Both the position numbers and the translations under genes were made by a program. This document shows positions 1-9,392 of a stretch of DNA of 64,000 nucleotides, in pieces. Position 1 is the first letter of the stretch. Every line of letters begins with the position of its first letter. This DNA comes from Synechococcus sp. UW140 (GTDB lineage Bacteria; Cyanobacteriota; Cyanobacteriia; PCC-6307; Cyanobiaceae). The DNA is taken from NCBI RefSeq assembly GCF_900474295.1, contig NZ_UCOB01000004.1, forward strand, positions 27,812-91,811, in the 5' to 3' direction. The notes below the pieces were generated by a model that made no database searches, had not been told where the DNA came from, and saw nothing but the letters and a program-made list of their open reading frames with translations.

Positions 1-482
1 AGCTGCAGCGCAGGCCGATCCATGGAGATCCGAAAATCAACAACGTGATGATCGATGAGAGCAGTGGTCAGGCCGTGGGCTTGATCGATCTCGACACCGT
101 GAAGCCCGGCTTGGTGCACTACGACATCGGTGATTGCCTGCGATCCTGTTGCAATCCGGTCGGTGAGGAGGTCAGCGACCTGAGCAAGGTCCGTTTTGAT
201 CTCGGCCTCTGTCGCGCCATCCTTGAGGGGTATTTCTCGGTGGCACGCGCTTTCCTCTCGTCTGCTGATCTGGCTTATTTGCCTGCCTGCATTCGCCTGA
301 TTCCGTTCGAGCTTGGTCTTCGTTTTCTGACGGATCATCTGGAGGGTGATCGGTATTTCAAGGTGGATCGTCGCGGTCAAAATCTGGATCGTGCTCTTGT
401 GCAGTTCGCCTTGATGCGTTCCATTGAGAACCAATTCGAGGCGATTGAGACCCTCGTTGTTGAACTGACAAGCACCACCTGA
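1..482 (+). CDS. Phosphotransferase of the aminoglycoside phosphotransferase (APH) fold, 3' part
   Basis: The gene enters from the left edge (first full codon at base 3). The visible C-terminal part starts just before the APH catalytic loop HGDPKINNVM (Brenner-type HGD plus the Mg-binding Asn), followed by GLIDLDTVKPGLVHYDIGD, in which the Asp of LIDLD corresponds to the metal-binding Asp of the DFG-like motif. This places it among small-molecule kinases of the APH/choline-kinase superfamily, which phosphorylate sugars, homoserine-like or amino-alcohol substrates using ATP. The substrate cannot be read from the fragment. The N-lobe is outside the window. It ends 11 bp before the DOMON-like gene and may share a transcript with it. 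Confidence 0.85.
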   Translation, partial: LQRRPIHGDPKINNVMIDESSGQAVGLIDLDTVKPGLVHYDIGDCLRSCCNPVGEEVSDLSKVRFDLGLCRAILEGYFSVARAFLSSADLAYLPACIRLIPFELGLRFLTDHLEGDRYFKVDRRGQNLDRALVQFALMRSIENQFEAIETLVVELTSTT

Positions 483-493
483 TCTGAGCCAAG

Positions 494-1081
494 ATGGCGC
501 GCCACTCAACGATGGTTTGCCAGGTTTGCAGGCTGCAACCTCACTGCCTGGAACCAGCTCCATCCCTTGCGATCACTGCAGAGATCATCTGGCAGGAGGC
601 CGGCACGATCCTTCTCAGTTATGGCGTTTTGCCAATTGGTGATCGCAAGGCTGCTGAGCCACTCGATCAACAGCTGGTCGGTCCCTGGCAGTGGGGTTGC
701 CCGCAGGGCCAGCGTTGCGATCAGCTATGGCAGCACACCTGTTTTGAGGCCTTCCTGGGACTCCCTGGTAGTGAGGCCTATTGGGAGCTGAATGTGTCTC
801 CTGGTGGGGATTGGAATCTTTATCACTTCAGCGGTTACCGCAGGGATGGGTTGGCCGAAATGGCGGCTGTTCCGCCTCTGGTATCGATCAAGCGACAGGG
901 CCTGGGACTTCGCTGCACTGTGCAGTTGGATCCCCGAGGCTTCTGGCCAGCCTCGGCTGTGCCCGAGATCGGCCTGACCATGGTTGCGGAAGATCCCACG
1001 GGTGCCCTCAGCTACTGGGCCTTATCCCATCCTGGAGATCAGGCAGATTTTCACGATCGCCGCAGCTTCCTGGTTCCCTGA
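494..1081 (+). CDS. DOMON-like domain protein, conserved in cyanobacteria
   Basis: A 195-residue soluble protein. The central segment (WQHTCFEAFLG, then YWELNVSPGGDWNLYHFSGYR) matches what I know of the cyanobacterial DOMON-like family, a beta-sandwich related to heme- or sugar-binding DOMON domains. No signal peptide is evident and the function is not established. The ATG at 494 lies 11 bp after the kinase stop; a second in-frame ATG occurs at codon 7 (512). The next gene starts 14 bp downstream, so the first three or four genes look co-transcribed. The family assignment comes from recalled motif resemblance. Confidence 0.8.
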   Translation: MARHSTMVCQVCRLQPHCLEPAPSLAITAEIIWQEAGTILLSYGVLPIGDRKAAEPLDQQLVGPWQWGCPQGQRCDQLWQHTCFEAFLGLPGSEAYWELNVSPGGDWNLYHFSGYRRDGLAEMAAVPPLVSIKRQGLGLRCTVQLDPRGFWPASAVPEIGLTMVAEDPTGALSYWALSHPGDQADFHDRRSFLVP

Positions 1082-1095
1082 TTCCTTCTCTTCCC

Positions 1096-2115
1096 ATGAC
1101 CTCACTGCGGCGATGGATTGGCATTCTTGTCGCTGGCTGTGGTGTGCCCCTCGCCCTCGTCGCCCAGCAGCGCCTTGCCATCCCTTCCGGTGAAGAGATG
1201 GCTCCCTCATCGGTTCCGGCCACGAGCCCGTCTGAAGGCCCGATGCTGCCAACGGATCCCTTGTTGCCCCTCAGCCCAAGTGGCCGTCACTATCCGCTAG
1301 TGCCCACCAAGGCCGATGCGATTGCCCAGCTGCTCAGCGTTTTAGAGGAGGCAATCCGCAACCCTGCCACCCCCTTCGATCAGATCCCCCAGCTCGCCCA
1401 TCAGCAGCAGGTGATTTATCGGGTTTTGTCTCACGAGCCTGAGCGCGCAACAGCTGTGCGCAACGCCCTCCCAACCCGCTGGCGCTGGGTGTTCGATCAG
1501 CACATCGCTGCACGTCGGGAGTTTCTGGCGATGCATCGCGGTCCGGCTTCCGCTCGTGTTCCCGCATGGCGGATTCAATCGCCAGCGCCTGAAGCGCAGC
1601 TCCTTCGTGCCTATCGCAGCGCGGCTGAGGCCACAGGAATTCCCTGGACTGTCCTGGCTGCGGTGAATTTGGTCGAGACCGGAATGGGCCGCATCGATGG
1701 CGTGTCTGTGGCGAATGCCCAGGGCCCGATGCAGTTCTTGCCCACGACTTGGGCTGAGGCGGGCATCGGCCAAGGCGGAGACATCCGCGATCCTTGGGAT
1801 TCGATTCATGCTGCCGCTCGGTATTTGGTGCGTCGTGGCGGCCTGCGCGATCTTCGCCAGGGACTGTGGGGTTACAACAACAGCGATCATTACGGTGAAG
1901 CGGTGCTGCGCTATGCCGCGCTGCTTGATCGCGATCCCCTGGCCTACCGGGGGCTTTATCACTGGCAGATCCATTACGCCTCGGCGGCTGGTGACCTTTG
2001 GTTGCATGAGGGCTATCACCGCAGCAAGCCTGCATCTGCCCATCAGCACAGCCGAGAGCAGCCGTTCAGCAAACCGCCCTCTACGCTGCCCTTAAGTACA
2101 AACACACAGAGCTGA
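1096..2115 (+). CDS. Lytic transglycosylase (SLT-like)
   Basis: About 339 residues. The start at 1096 gives MTSLRRWIGILVAGCGVPLALVAQ, an N-terminal signal/anchor sequence; the same frame is open upstream but that part overlaps the previous gene. The C-terminal half carries the lysozyme-like SLT fold: NLVETGMGR holds the catalytic Glu (about residue 194), followed by AQGPMQFLPTTWAE and GLWGYNNSDHYGEAV, the conserved GPMQFLP and YN motifs. Such enzymes cleave peptidoglycan between MurNAc and GlcNAc with formation of 1,6-anhydroMurNAc in the periplasm. The residues after signal removal and before the domain are proline-rich. The gene abuts the next one without a gap. Confidence 0.85.
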   Translation: MTSLRRWIGILVAGCGVPLALVAQQRLAIPSGEEMAPSSVPATSPSEGPMLPTDPLLPLSPSGRHYPLVPTKADAIAQLLSVLEEAIRNPATPFDQIPQLAHQQQVIYRVLSHEPERATAVRNALPTRWRWVFDQHIAARREFLAMHRGPASARVPAWRIQSPAPEAQLLRAYRSAAEATGIPWTVLAAVNLVETGMGRIDGVSVANAQGPMQFLPTTWAEAGIGQGGDIRDPWDSIHAAARYLVRRGGLRDLRQGLWGYNNSDHYGEAVLRYAALLDRDPLAYRGLYHWQIHYASAAGDLWLHEGYHRSKPASAHQHSREQPFSKPPSTLPLSTNTQS

Positions 2116-2820
2116 GTGGCGAAGGAACTGACCCATCGCGCCGATGAACTTCAGGCCCTCGGCTGGTCTGCTGATGAGGTGGCTCGTTATGCCGAACTCT
2201 GGGATTATCGCCAGCGCTGGGGTGCGATGAACCTCGAGCGGGAGGACCGACTTTTTCTGCGCAAGGCCGAGGCTGCTCTGCCGGCGATTGTGACCGGCAA
2301 GGCGGCAGCCAAGAAGAACATTCGGGAGAAGTCCTACTACCTCTGGTTGCAGTTCCATCTTGATGCGATGACCGCGGCGGAGCAGGGATTCGGACTATCC
2401 GAGGGGGCCCGTGGGGCATGGGCGATGCTGCTTGAGGAGGAGCTACGCCTGCTCGACTATTACCAACCTGTGCTTGGTCTCCCCGACACCCTGAAGGCCA
2501 AGGGGTTCGACGCTGTGCGCGCCGAGATGGCCGCTGATGCCGTCAGCCTCGCCGCCGATGGTGGTTCGATGCAGCAGTACGACTTCAAAGCAGCGCTGGA
2601 CACCCTCAAGGCGACGGAAACCAGTCGTTGGCGTCACTTGTTGGATCAAGATGGTGCCCAGCCCTATCCAGTCCTGGATGGCCCAACGGCGGCGTCCTTC
2701 CGGCAGCAGGTTCGCAGCCGCTTCGTGCCCCTCGTTCGGCAGACCTTGCCTTCCCTGGCTGAGACCGACAAGCCCGAGCCTGCTGATGAGTGGAGTTGTG
2801 CCGTTGATGCCGACAGCTAG
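2116..2820 (+). CDS. Conserved hypothetical protein
   Basis: A 234-residue soluble protein, acidic and alanine/leucine-rich, mostly predicted helical. The GTG start directly follows the stop of the transglycosylase gene (zero spacing), indicating translational coupling. The N-terminus (ELTHRADELQALGW) is followed by a tyrosine/tryptophan-rich stretch (YAELWDYRQRWG and KSYYLWLQFHLDAM). I do not recognise a domain. Signal peptide, membrane segments and catalytic motifs are all absent. It is likely a cytoplasmic protein restricted to picocyanobacteria; its function is unknown. Confidence 0.75.
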   Translation: MAKELTHRADELQALGWSADEVARYAELWDYRQRWGAMNLEREDRLFLRKAEAALPAIVTGKAAAKKNIREKSYYLWLQFHLDAMTAAEQGFGLSEGARGAWAMLLEEELRLLDYYQPVLGLPDTLKAKGFDAVRAEMAADAVSLAADGGSMQQYDFKAALDTLKATETSRWRHLLDQDGAQPYPVLDGPTAASFRQQVRSRFVPLVRQTLPSLAETDKPEPADEWSCAVDADS

Positions 2821-2841
2821 AACAGGATCACGCTCGCCTGA

Positions 2842-4176
<1,335 letters not shown>

Positions 4177-4188
4177 TTCATTGCAGTC

Positions 4189-5082
4189 ATGGCTCTAATT
4201 CTTCCGCGCAGTTATCACAAAATCGCCGCGGTTGAACGAAACCGGATCTCCTGGATTGAGCCTGTTTTGGCTGAACGCCAGGACATCCGCCCGCTGCGGA
4301 TCGGCATTCTCAACATCATGCCTTTGGGAAAGCAGTATGAGTTCAACTTGCTGCATCCCCTTGGCCTCTCACCCCTGCAAATTGAGCCGATCTGGATCCG
4401 GCTGAGAAGCCACTCGTACAAGACCTGGGACACACGTCACCTGGATCAGCTCTATGTGAGCTGGGAGGAAGCCACCGCTCATGCCCCTCTTGATGGCCTG
4501 ATCATTACCGGTGCGCCAGTGGAGCATCTTCCTTTTGAGCAGGTCAACTACTGGCCTGAGCTGGTGGAGTTGATTGAGGATGCTCGCCGCAATTGTGCAA
4601 GCACCCTTGGCCTCTGCTGGGCCGGATTCGCACTGGCCTATCTCGCTGGAGTGGACAAGATTGCTTTTGAGCAGAAGTTGTTCGGTGTTTATCCGATGCG
4701 CAGTCTTGTGCCTGGCCATGCCTTGATGGGCACACAGGATGACGTCTTCCTCTGTCCCCAGAGTCGCCATGCTGGGCTTCCGGATGCAGCGATGGAAGCA
4801 GCGCAGCGTCAGGGCCGATTGCGCCTGCTTGCGCATGGGGAGCAGGTGGGATACACCATTTTTGAAACCACGGACCAGCGCCAGCTGATGCACTTGGGGC
4901 ATCCGGAGTACAACGCTGGTCGGATTCAGGCCGAGATGGAGCGTGATAAGGCTCGTGGCGATGTGCCACCCCCCGAGAACTTTGACTCAGACCAGGCGCA
5001 GACCCTCTGGAGATCACACCGCAATCTGTTGTTCCAGCAATGGGTGTGGTTCTGTTATCAGAGGGTCAGTCTGAATACCTAG
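4189..5082 (+). CDS. metA: Homoserine O-acyltransferase (MetA family), predicted acetyl-CoA specific
   Basis: A 297-residue glutamine-amidotransferase-like acyltransferase. Catalytic residues by alignment from memory with E. coli MetA: Cys143 in GLCWAG, His238 and Glu240 in HPEY, and Lys48 in MPLGKQYE. The specificity loop reads ITGAPVEHLPFEQV with Glu112 where E. coli MetA has Gly111. A Glu at this place is known to convert the family to acetyl-CoA use. Together with MetY next door, this predicts homoserine O-acetyltransferase activity even though the family is usually labelled succinyltransferase. It starts at ATG 4189, 12 bp after metY. Confidence 0.93.
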   Translation: MALILPRSYHKIAAVERNRISWIEPVLAERQDIRPLRIGILNIMPLGKQYEFNLLHPLGLSPLQIEPIWIRLRSHSYKTWDTRHLDQLYVSWEEATAHAPLDGLIITGAPVEHLPFEQVNYWPELVELIEDARRNCASTLGLCWAGFALAYLAGVDKIAFEQKLFGVYPMRSLVPGHALMGTQDDVFLCPQSRHAGLPDAAMEAAQRQGRLRLLAHGEQVGYTIFETTDQRQLMHLGHPEYNAGRIQAEMERDKARGDVPPPENFDSDQAQTLWRSHRNLLFQQWVWFCYQRVSLNT

Positions 5083-5111
5083 GCGATGTGCTTTGTTGCA
5101 CTGGATCGTGT

Positions 5112-5351
5112 TCAGTTGAAGGTGACAGTGCAGCGGTAGCGGTAGCTTTCGCGCACCTGAAGCTCTGTGCAGTGCTGTCCTGTGATGGTCCGCCCTTTGG
5201 GCACCTGGTTCTGAGCACGCTCTAAGGCGTTGTTCTGATCCCAGATTGATTCTGCTGTCACACTTCCTGCCATCACAGGCAGCGGTGTTATTGCGGAACA
5301 AACCAGGGGAATGAAGAGCCCTAAAGCATTCAGCAGTCTGGAATTGGGCAT
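5112..5351 (-). CDS. Small secreted hypothetical protein
   Basis: A 79-residue protein with an N-terminal signal peptide (hydrophobic ALGLFIPLVCSAITPLPVMAG, likely cut after VMA). The mature part is about 50 residues with two Cys (GQHCTELQV and YRYRCTVTF), which could form one disulfide. The aromatic RESYRYRCTVTFN tail resembles the end of a small beta-rich periplasmic protein. The gene is convergent with metA, whose stop lies 29 bp away. I recognise no family. Confidence 0.6.
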   Translation of the reverse strand: MPNSRLLNALGLFIPLVCSAITPLPVMAGSVTAESIWDQNNALERAQNQVPKGRTITGQHCTELQVRESYRYRCTVTFN

Positions 5352-5382
5352 GGCAGAGACTGCGAATGCAGTCAGACGGTCT

Positions 5383-5676
5383 TTATGCCTTGGTAGCAGT
5401 TCTGTCTTTGCTTGTCGGGTGTTTCGCCAGGCTGCTGCGATTCAGTTCACGCTCAAGGAATTCAACCCGTTTCTCCCGCAAACAGTGCCTGCAGCCCCCG
5501 GTTGTCTGCAGATGTTTCTCCGGAGTAATGCAGATCAACTGCACTGGATGCTTGCGGCAGCGAATCTTGATCGGGCTTTTGTAGCTGCGGTAATGAATTT
5601 CGGAGTAATCAAAACGATCCCCGAAGCGCTGCTTAGCGCGCTCAAGAAATTGCTTTTCAGTGATCCGAGCTCCCAT
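5383..5676 (-). CDS. Small zinc-ribbon-like protein (DUF723-like)
   Basis: 97 residues. The pattern FGDRFDYSEIHYRSYKSPI followed by IRCRKHPVQ and GGCRHCLREK resembles the DUF723 module often seen in phage or homing-endonuclease-associated proteins, in which F-x-Y-S precedes a Cys/His zinc-binding site. Here the CxxH (CRKH) and CxxC (CRHC) pairs would bind one zinc. No nuclease domain is fused. It lies between two minus-strand genes and is probably nucleic-acid binding by inference only. The C-terminus is basic. Confidence 0.6.
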   Translation of the reverse strand: MGARITEKQFLERAKQRFGDRFDYSEIHYRSYKSPIKIRCRKHPVQLICITPEKHLQTTGGCRHCLREKRVEFLERELNRSSLAKHPTSKDRTATKA

Positions 5677-5729
5677 GCCATGAATCTATGGGCAGAATCC
5701 AGGCGCGATCGATGCGGCGTTATGGCTTG

Positions 5730-7343
5730 TTACGTATCGTCCTCGGTTTTGAGCAGCTTTGCCAAGGCGGTGTTAACCGCTTCGAAAGCGGTTGTTTCAT
5801 CAGCGCAAACGGTGCGTTGTTGCTCGTCTGCATCTAATGGCTCCAGCCATTGCTTCTGGCGCTCCCTGACAGCACTGTCGGCTTCAGATGGGTCGTTTCC
5901 TATCTGCTGGCGCTGGTTAATCCGAGTCTGTGCCGTGGTCTCTTTGCAGTGGCAGTGAACGACCGCTAGGGGGCGATCCAGCCGTTGGGCCACAGCGGCC
6001 ATGGTTTGTCGTTCGTGCCGACGTAGGAAGGTTGCATCAATGATCACGTGGAAACCGCTCATCAGGCAGTGCTCCGCCAGTTGAGGCAGTTGTGTCTCAA
6101 ATAGCCAGGAGTTCACGTCCTGGCGATAGCGATTCCCTGAATACCTCGCTGGATGCGTTGCGGTGGCAGTGAAGGCCCTGGCTCTTTCCCGGTCGGAGCG
6201 AATGCGAACGGCACCGAGACTGGCGCAGAGTTGCTTGCTGATTGTTGATTTGCCACTGCCGCTGAGACCATGCATCAGCACGAGGCCTCCCCGCGCTTGC
6301 CTCTCATTGGTGCCAGCAGTGATCAGGTAGCGATCCAGATCTTGGAGTAAGCGTTGCTTCCGTTCAGGCTCGATGCACTGCTCGGCCTGGATTGCGCTGA
6401 CTTTGGCCCTCACCATGGCCCGATAGGCGTGATACCAGGGCCAGAGATCCATCCCGTCGTAGGCCCCGGTGCATTCCAGCCAGGCATTGAGTAAGTCGAT
6501 CGCCTGTTCTTGGTGGCCAAGCGTCTGCAGATCCATCACCAGAAACGCCATTTCGCTGATTGGATCGATCCAGCGCAGTGAAGGGTTGAAATCGATGGCG
6601 TCGAACACCTCCAGATGCCCTTGGGAGGTGAGGTGAATATTGCTGCAGTGCAGGTCGCCATGGCATTCACGGATGGCTCCATGCCTCTGGCGCGCGGCAA
6701 AGCGTTGCTTGAGCTGTTGCTGTTGCTGCTTAACCCAGTGGCGATGCCTGCTGAGCAGGTGCTGCTGGTCAGCCTTCCAGGCCAGGCGTTTGAGCACATC
6801 CAGGTTGGTGAACACCGGTTCGCACACCTGGTCTGGGCTCCCGAGGCGGCTGTCGGTGGCGGCGGGAATCGCGATCTGATGAAAATGCCCTAGATCCCAA
6901 GCCAGTGCATGGATTTGATTGGTTTCAATCGCTCCCTGAGCAAGGAGCTTGCTCAGCAGCTTCTGCGGCTGGAATTGGTGCATTTTGACCGCTGTCTCAA
7001 TCACGGTTCCGCTTTGACCGGCTTCGGAGGCGATGTCATCCGAGAGGATGCGTGCCTTTCCTTCTGGGCCCACTACAGGCACCACCCCGAGATAAAGCTC
7101 GGGTGCTAAGCGCCTGTTCAGGCGTAGTTCTTCCTGGCAGTAGTGCTGGCGTTGGCTCAGGCTGGCCGCCTGCACGAATCCCAGGTTGATCGGCTTCTTG
7201 ATCTTGTAAGCGAAGCGGCCGGTTAGAAGCACCCAAGAGATATGGGTTTCGATCAGCTCAATCGCTCCCACTGGGTGGGGATAGGCCTCGGGACGCAGAA
7301 GCGAAAGGATCAGCGGCGGTTGTCCCTCGCTGGCGCTCACCAC
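5730..7343 (-). CDS. Fusion of APH-like kinase (COG2187-type) and P-loop kinase (COG0645-type)
   Basis: A 537-residue two-domain protein. Residues about 1-330 form an APH-like domain with an HGDLHCSN catalytic loop near residue 225 and FDAIDFNPSLRWID, which supplies the metal-binding Asp. The rest is a P-loop kinase with Walker A GLSGSGKST near residue 357 and IDATFLRRHERQ as the Walker-B-like strand. The arrangement is known from other bacteria as an uncharacterised 'bifunctional aminoglycoside phosphotransferase/ATP-binding protein'; substrates are unknown. The start codon region overlaps the divergent upstream reading frame of alkB. The chosen GTG start gives VSASEGQPPLIL. No membrane segments are seen. 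Confidence 0.85.
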   Translation of the reverse strand: MVSASEGQPPLILSLLRPEAYPHPVGAIELIETHISWVLLTGRFAYKIKKPINLGFVQAASLSQRQHYCQEELRLNRRLAPELYLGVVPVVGPEGKARILSDDIASEAGQSGTVIETAVKMHQFQPQKLLSKLLAQGAIETNQIHALAWDLGHFHQIAIPAATDSRLGSPDQVCEPVFTNLDVLKRLAWKADQQHLLSRHRHWVKQQQQQLKQRFAARQRHGAIRECHGDLHCSNIHLTSQGHLEVFDAIDFNPSLRWIDPISEMAFLVMDLQTLGHQEQAIDLLNAWLECTGAYDGMDLWPWYHAYRAMVRAKVSAIQAEQCIEPERKQRLLQDLDRYLITAGTNERQARGGLVLMHGLSGSGKSTISKQLCASLGAVRIRSDRERARAFTATATHPARYSGNRYRQDVNSWLFETQLPQLAEHCLMSGFHVIIDATFLRRHERQTMAAVAQRLDRPLAVVHCHCKETTAQTRINQRQQIGNDPSEADSAVRERQKQWLEPLDADEQQRTVCADETTAFEAVNTALAKLLKTEDDT

Positions 7344-7367
7344 GACTCGATCCCAACAGCCTTCAGC

Positions 7368-7991
7368 ATGGTGGCAGTTGTCTCGTTCCGTTTGATGTCA
7401 GGCGTGCCCTGGAGGTTGTATAGCGGTTGGCTGAAGCCCTCGGAAGCCCGCCTCTGGCAGGGCACGCTCAGCCAACAGCTTGCTTGGGGACAGCCGCAGG
7501 TTCTCGTGTATGGCCGCCGCTATCTCACACCTCGATTGGCGGCTTTTCTGGCTGAGTGCGGTGTGTCGTATCGCTATAGCGGTGTCGTTCACCGCGGCCA
7601 AGGGTGGCCAGATTGGTTCATGCCCTTGCTGCAGCAGGTGAATGCCCGCTGCGCAACACGTTTCAACGGCTGTCTCTTGAACTGCTACCGCGATGGTCAT
7701 GACCGCATGGGTTGGCATGCCGATGACGAGCCGGAGATTGATCCCAGCCAACCGATCGCCTCTCTGTCGCTCGGCGCCACGCGCAGTTTTCAGCTGCGCC
7801 GCCGCGATGGTTCTGCCAGCCATTCCCTTGAGCTGGCCGATGGCGATCTGCTGGTGATGAATCCTCCGTGCCAAAGGGACTGGATGCACGCTCTTCCAGT
7901 GCGAAAGCGCGTGGCTTGCTCTCGTCTCAACCTCACATTCAGAGTGTTCCGCTCGGTTGCAATAGCAAATACCACCAAAGCGGGACGCTGA
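7368..7991 (+). CDS. alkB: AlkB-like 2-oxoglutarate/Fe(II) dioxygenase
   Basis: 207 residues from the ATG at 7368 (an alternative ATG lies at 7395; an upstream extension would overlap the divergent kinase gene). Fe(II) ligands are visible: GWHADDE gives His117 and Asp119, and DWMHAL gives His174. The 2-oxoglutarate-binding arginines lie in SRLNLTFR (Arg186 and Arg192). NCYRDGHDRMGWH and the GATRSFQLRRRDG strand are typical of the AlkB/ALKBH2-3 group, which oxidatively demethylates 1-methyladenine and 3-methylcytosine in DNA or RNA. The 3' end overlaps the convergent AEC transporter gene by about 53 bp. Confidence 0.9.
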   Translation: MVAVVSFRLMSGVPWRLYSGWLKPSEARLWQGTLSQQLAWGQPQVLVYGRRYLTPRLAAFLAECGVSYRYSGVVHRGQGWPDWFMPLLQQVNARCATRFNGCLLNCYRDGHDRMGWHADDEPEIDPSQPIASLSLGATRSFQLRRRDGSASHSLELADGDLLVMNPPCQRDWMHALPVRKRVACSRLNLTFRVFRSVAIANTTKAGR

Positions 7992-8892
7992 TCAGGGCCA
8001 GCAGGGTGCTTCTCAAAATCAAACGCGCGGCTCGATCAGCATCTTTGCCGGCATGTTCGGCCATCAGCAGCACGGAGATGGCGGCGGGGGCCGCGCCTTG
8101 CAGAACCAAGGCCTGACGGCTGAGTGTGGAGAGGGGTAGAAGACTGCACAGCAACCAGACCCAGGAGGGGAAGAGCAGCAGCTTGCAAATCAGGGCGGCT
8201 CGGAGTTCCCCGCTTGGCTGTTGATCAAGCTCCGACCGCTTGTCGAGGTCAGAGGCGGACGCGTTCCTGGCGTCAGGAATGGCACCCAGCCGCATCCCCA
8301 CCACCACCAAGGCGAGCACAATCACAATCCGGGAAGGCAACCACAGGCCTGAGGCGATTGCATCGCTCCATGGAGTGCTCTGTACGAGTAGGGCGCCGAC
8401 CAGGCCGCGACTGGCAGGACTGGCGCTGATCTGACTGAGCAGAGCGCTGATGGTGCTTTGGCGCCCTGTAGACAGATCGGCTGCACGGCTTGGCGCGGAT
8501 CTTCCACCTTGAGACCTGCGCCGGAGCCAGAAAGGGCCGAGGCTCCAAGCCAGCAGCGTCGCTCCGAGGTCATAGCCAATGCTGACTGGCAGGGCCTCAC
8601 TGGGGAGCAGGGCTAGGGCGACGGGAATGCCGAAGTAGGCGGTGTTGCCCAGGGCGCAGCCGATCTGAAGAGTAGGACTGTTGACCGGTCGCCAGGCTGG
8701 GGGAAGCCCTTGCAGCACCAACATCCAGGTGCTGATGGCCAGGGCGGCAGTGAGCGCGATGGTGGCCAGGCTCCAGTTCAGCCCCCCTTTGAGCAGTAAG
8801 CCCATCACGCTTAGGGGCACGCCGAAACGCACGAGAGGAATGGCGAGCGGTTGGGTCCATCCCGGTCTGAGCCTGCCGATCCAGAACCCCAA
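7939..8892 (-). CDS. AEC (auxin efflux carrier) family permease
   Basis: About 317 residues of mostly hydrophobic helices arranged in two halves with a polar linker in the middle (RRRSQGGRSAPSRAAD). CALGNTAYFGIPVALALL contains the N-x-x-x-x-G-I-P signature of the AEC/membrane transport family (Pfam Mem_trans). The substrate is unknown; relatives move organic acids or malonate-like anions. The first usable start in frame is TTG at 8892, but the frame stays open to about 8943 and encodes a further hydrophobic stretch (LILTLFAELIPCLGLG), the expected first helix, without ATG, GTG or TTG. The true start is therefore unresolved. The 3' end overlaps alkB. Confidence 0.8.
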   Translation of the reverse strand: MGFWIGRLRPGWTQPLAIPLVRFGVPLSVMGLLLKGGLNWSLATIALTAALAISTWMLVLQGLPPAWRPVNSPTLQIGCALGNTAYFGIPVALALLPSEALPVSIGYDLGATLLAWSLGPFWLRRRSQGGRSAPSRAADLSTGRQSTISALLSQISASPASRGLVGALLVQSTPWSDAIASGLWLPSRIVIVLALVVVGMRLGAIPDARNASASDLDKRSELDQQPSGELRAALICKLLLFPSWVWLLCSLLPLSTLSRQALVLQGAAPAAISVLLMAEHAGKDADRAARLILRSTLLALISVPLWWYLLLQPSGTL

Positions 8893-9086
8893 GCCCAGGC
8901 AGGGAATCAGTTCAGCGAAGAGTGTGAGGATAAGAGGATTCCGTTAAGCATCGGAAACCTAAACAAAAACCTGTTGACCCCTGTGCCAAAGTGGCTACTG
9001 TCCATTGATGAGCTTCGGTCGTGGCTTTCGCTTCAGCTCCTTCCTGCTCCATCCCGCTGAGGGTGGTCCACTTGCGGGCTTCGTTG

Positions 9087-9230
9087 ATGCGACGTCTGGA
9101 TCAATTGCGGCTCACCTTGTCTGATCAGGTTGAGTCCCTTCCGTTCGGTAATGAAGCTTGGATGCAGACCGAGCGGGAGCTGGTGGCGGCTGAGCAGGCG
9201 CTTCGCCAACTGCGGAGCCTGGAGTGTTGA
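9087..9230 (+). CDS. Small hypothetical protein
   Basis: 47 residues from ATG 9087 (MRRLDQLRLTLSDQ to LRQLRSLEC). The composition is charged and heptad-like, so a helical or coiled-coil micro-protein is plausible. A GTG at 9021 would extend it by 22 residues of less convincing sequence. It sits alone between the divergent AEC gene and the AbrB regulator. I recognise no family. Confidence 0.4.
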   Translation: MRRLDQLRLTLSDQVESLPFGNEAWMQTERELVAAEQALRQLRSLEC

Positions 9231-9392
9231 GGTCTGGCTCCGACTGGAGCTAAGCCGAAGCTTTGGCATTGCGATGTCTGCCCAAACGTTTGGCGTCCTG
9301 ATTGGTGGGTTTGAGTCTCATTTGGGCAGGTGAAACAATGCCCTTGCTGGCCGATTATTGAGCGCTATAACAATCGGGTTGCTTATTTTTCA

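Noticed and set aside
781..1095. Upstream extension of the lytic transglycosylase frame to 781
   Set aside because: Overlaps the DOMON-like gene and would bury the signal sequence that begins at 1096.
5311..5958. Plus-strand open frame of about 215 codons
   Set aside because: Runs antisense to the DUF723-like and kinase fusion genes, both with recognised motifs; composition Ser/Leu/Cys-rich and atypical.
8912..8935. Short GTGTGAGGA-type string resembling the Yfr1 small-RNA core on the minus strand
   Set aside because: Only a partial match to the conserved ACUCCUCACAC core and placed inside the likely AEC coding region.
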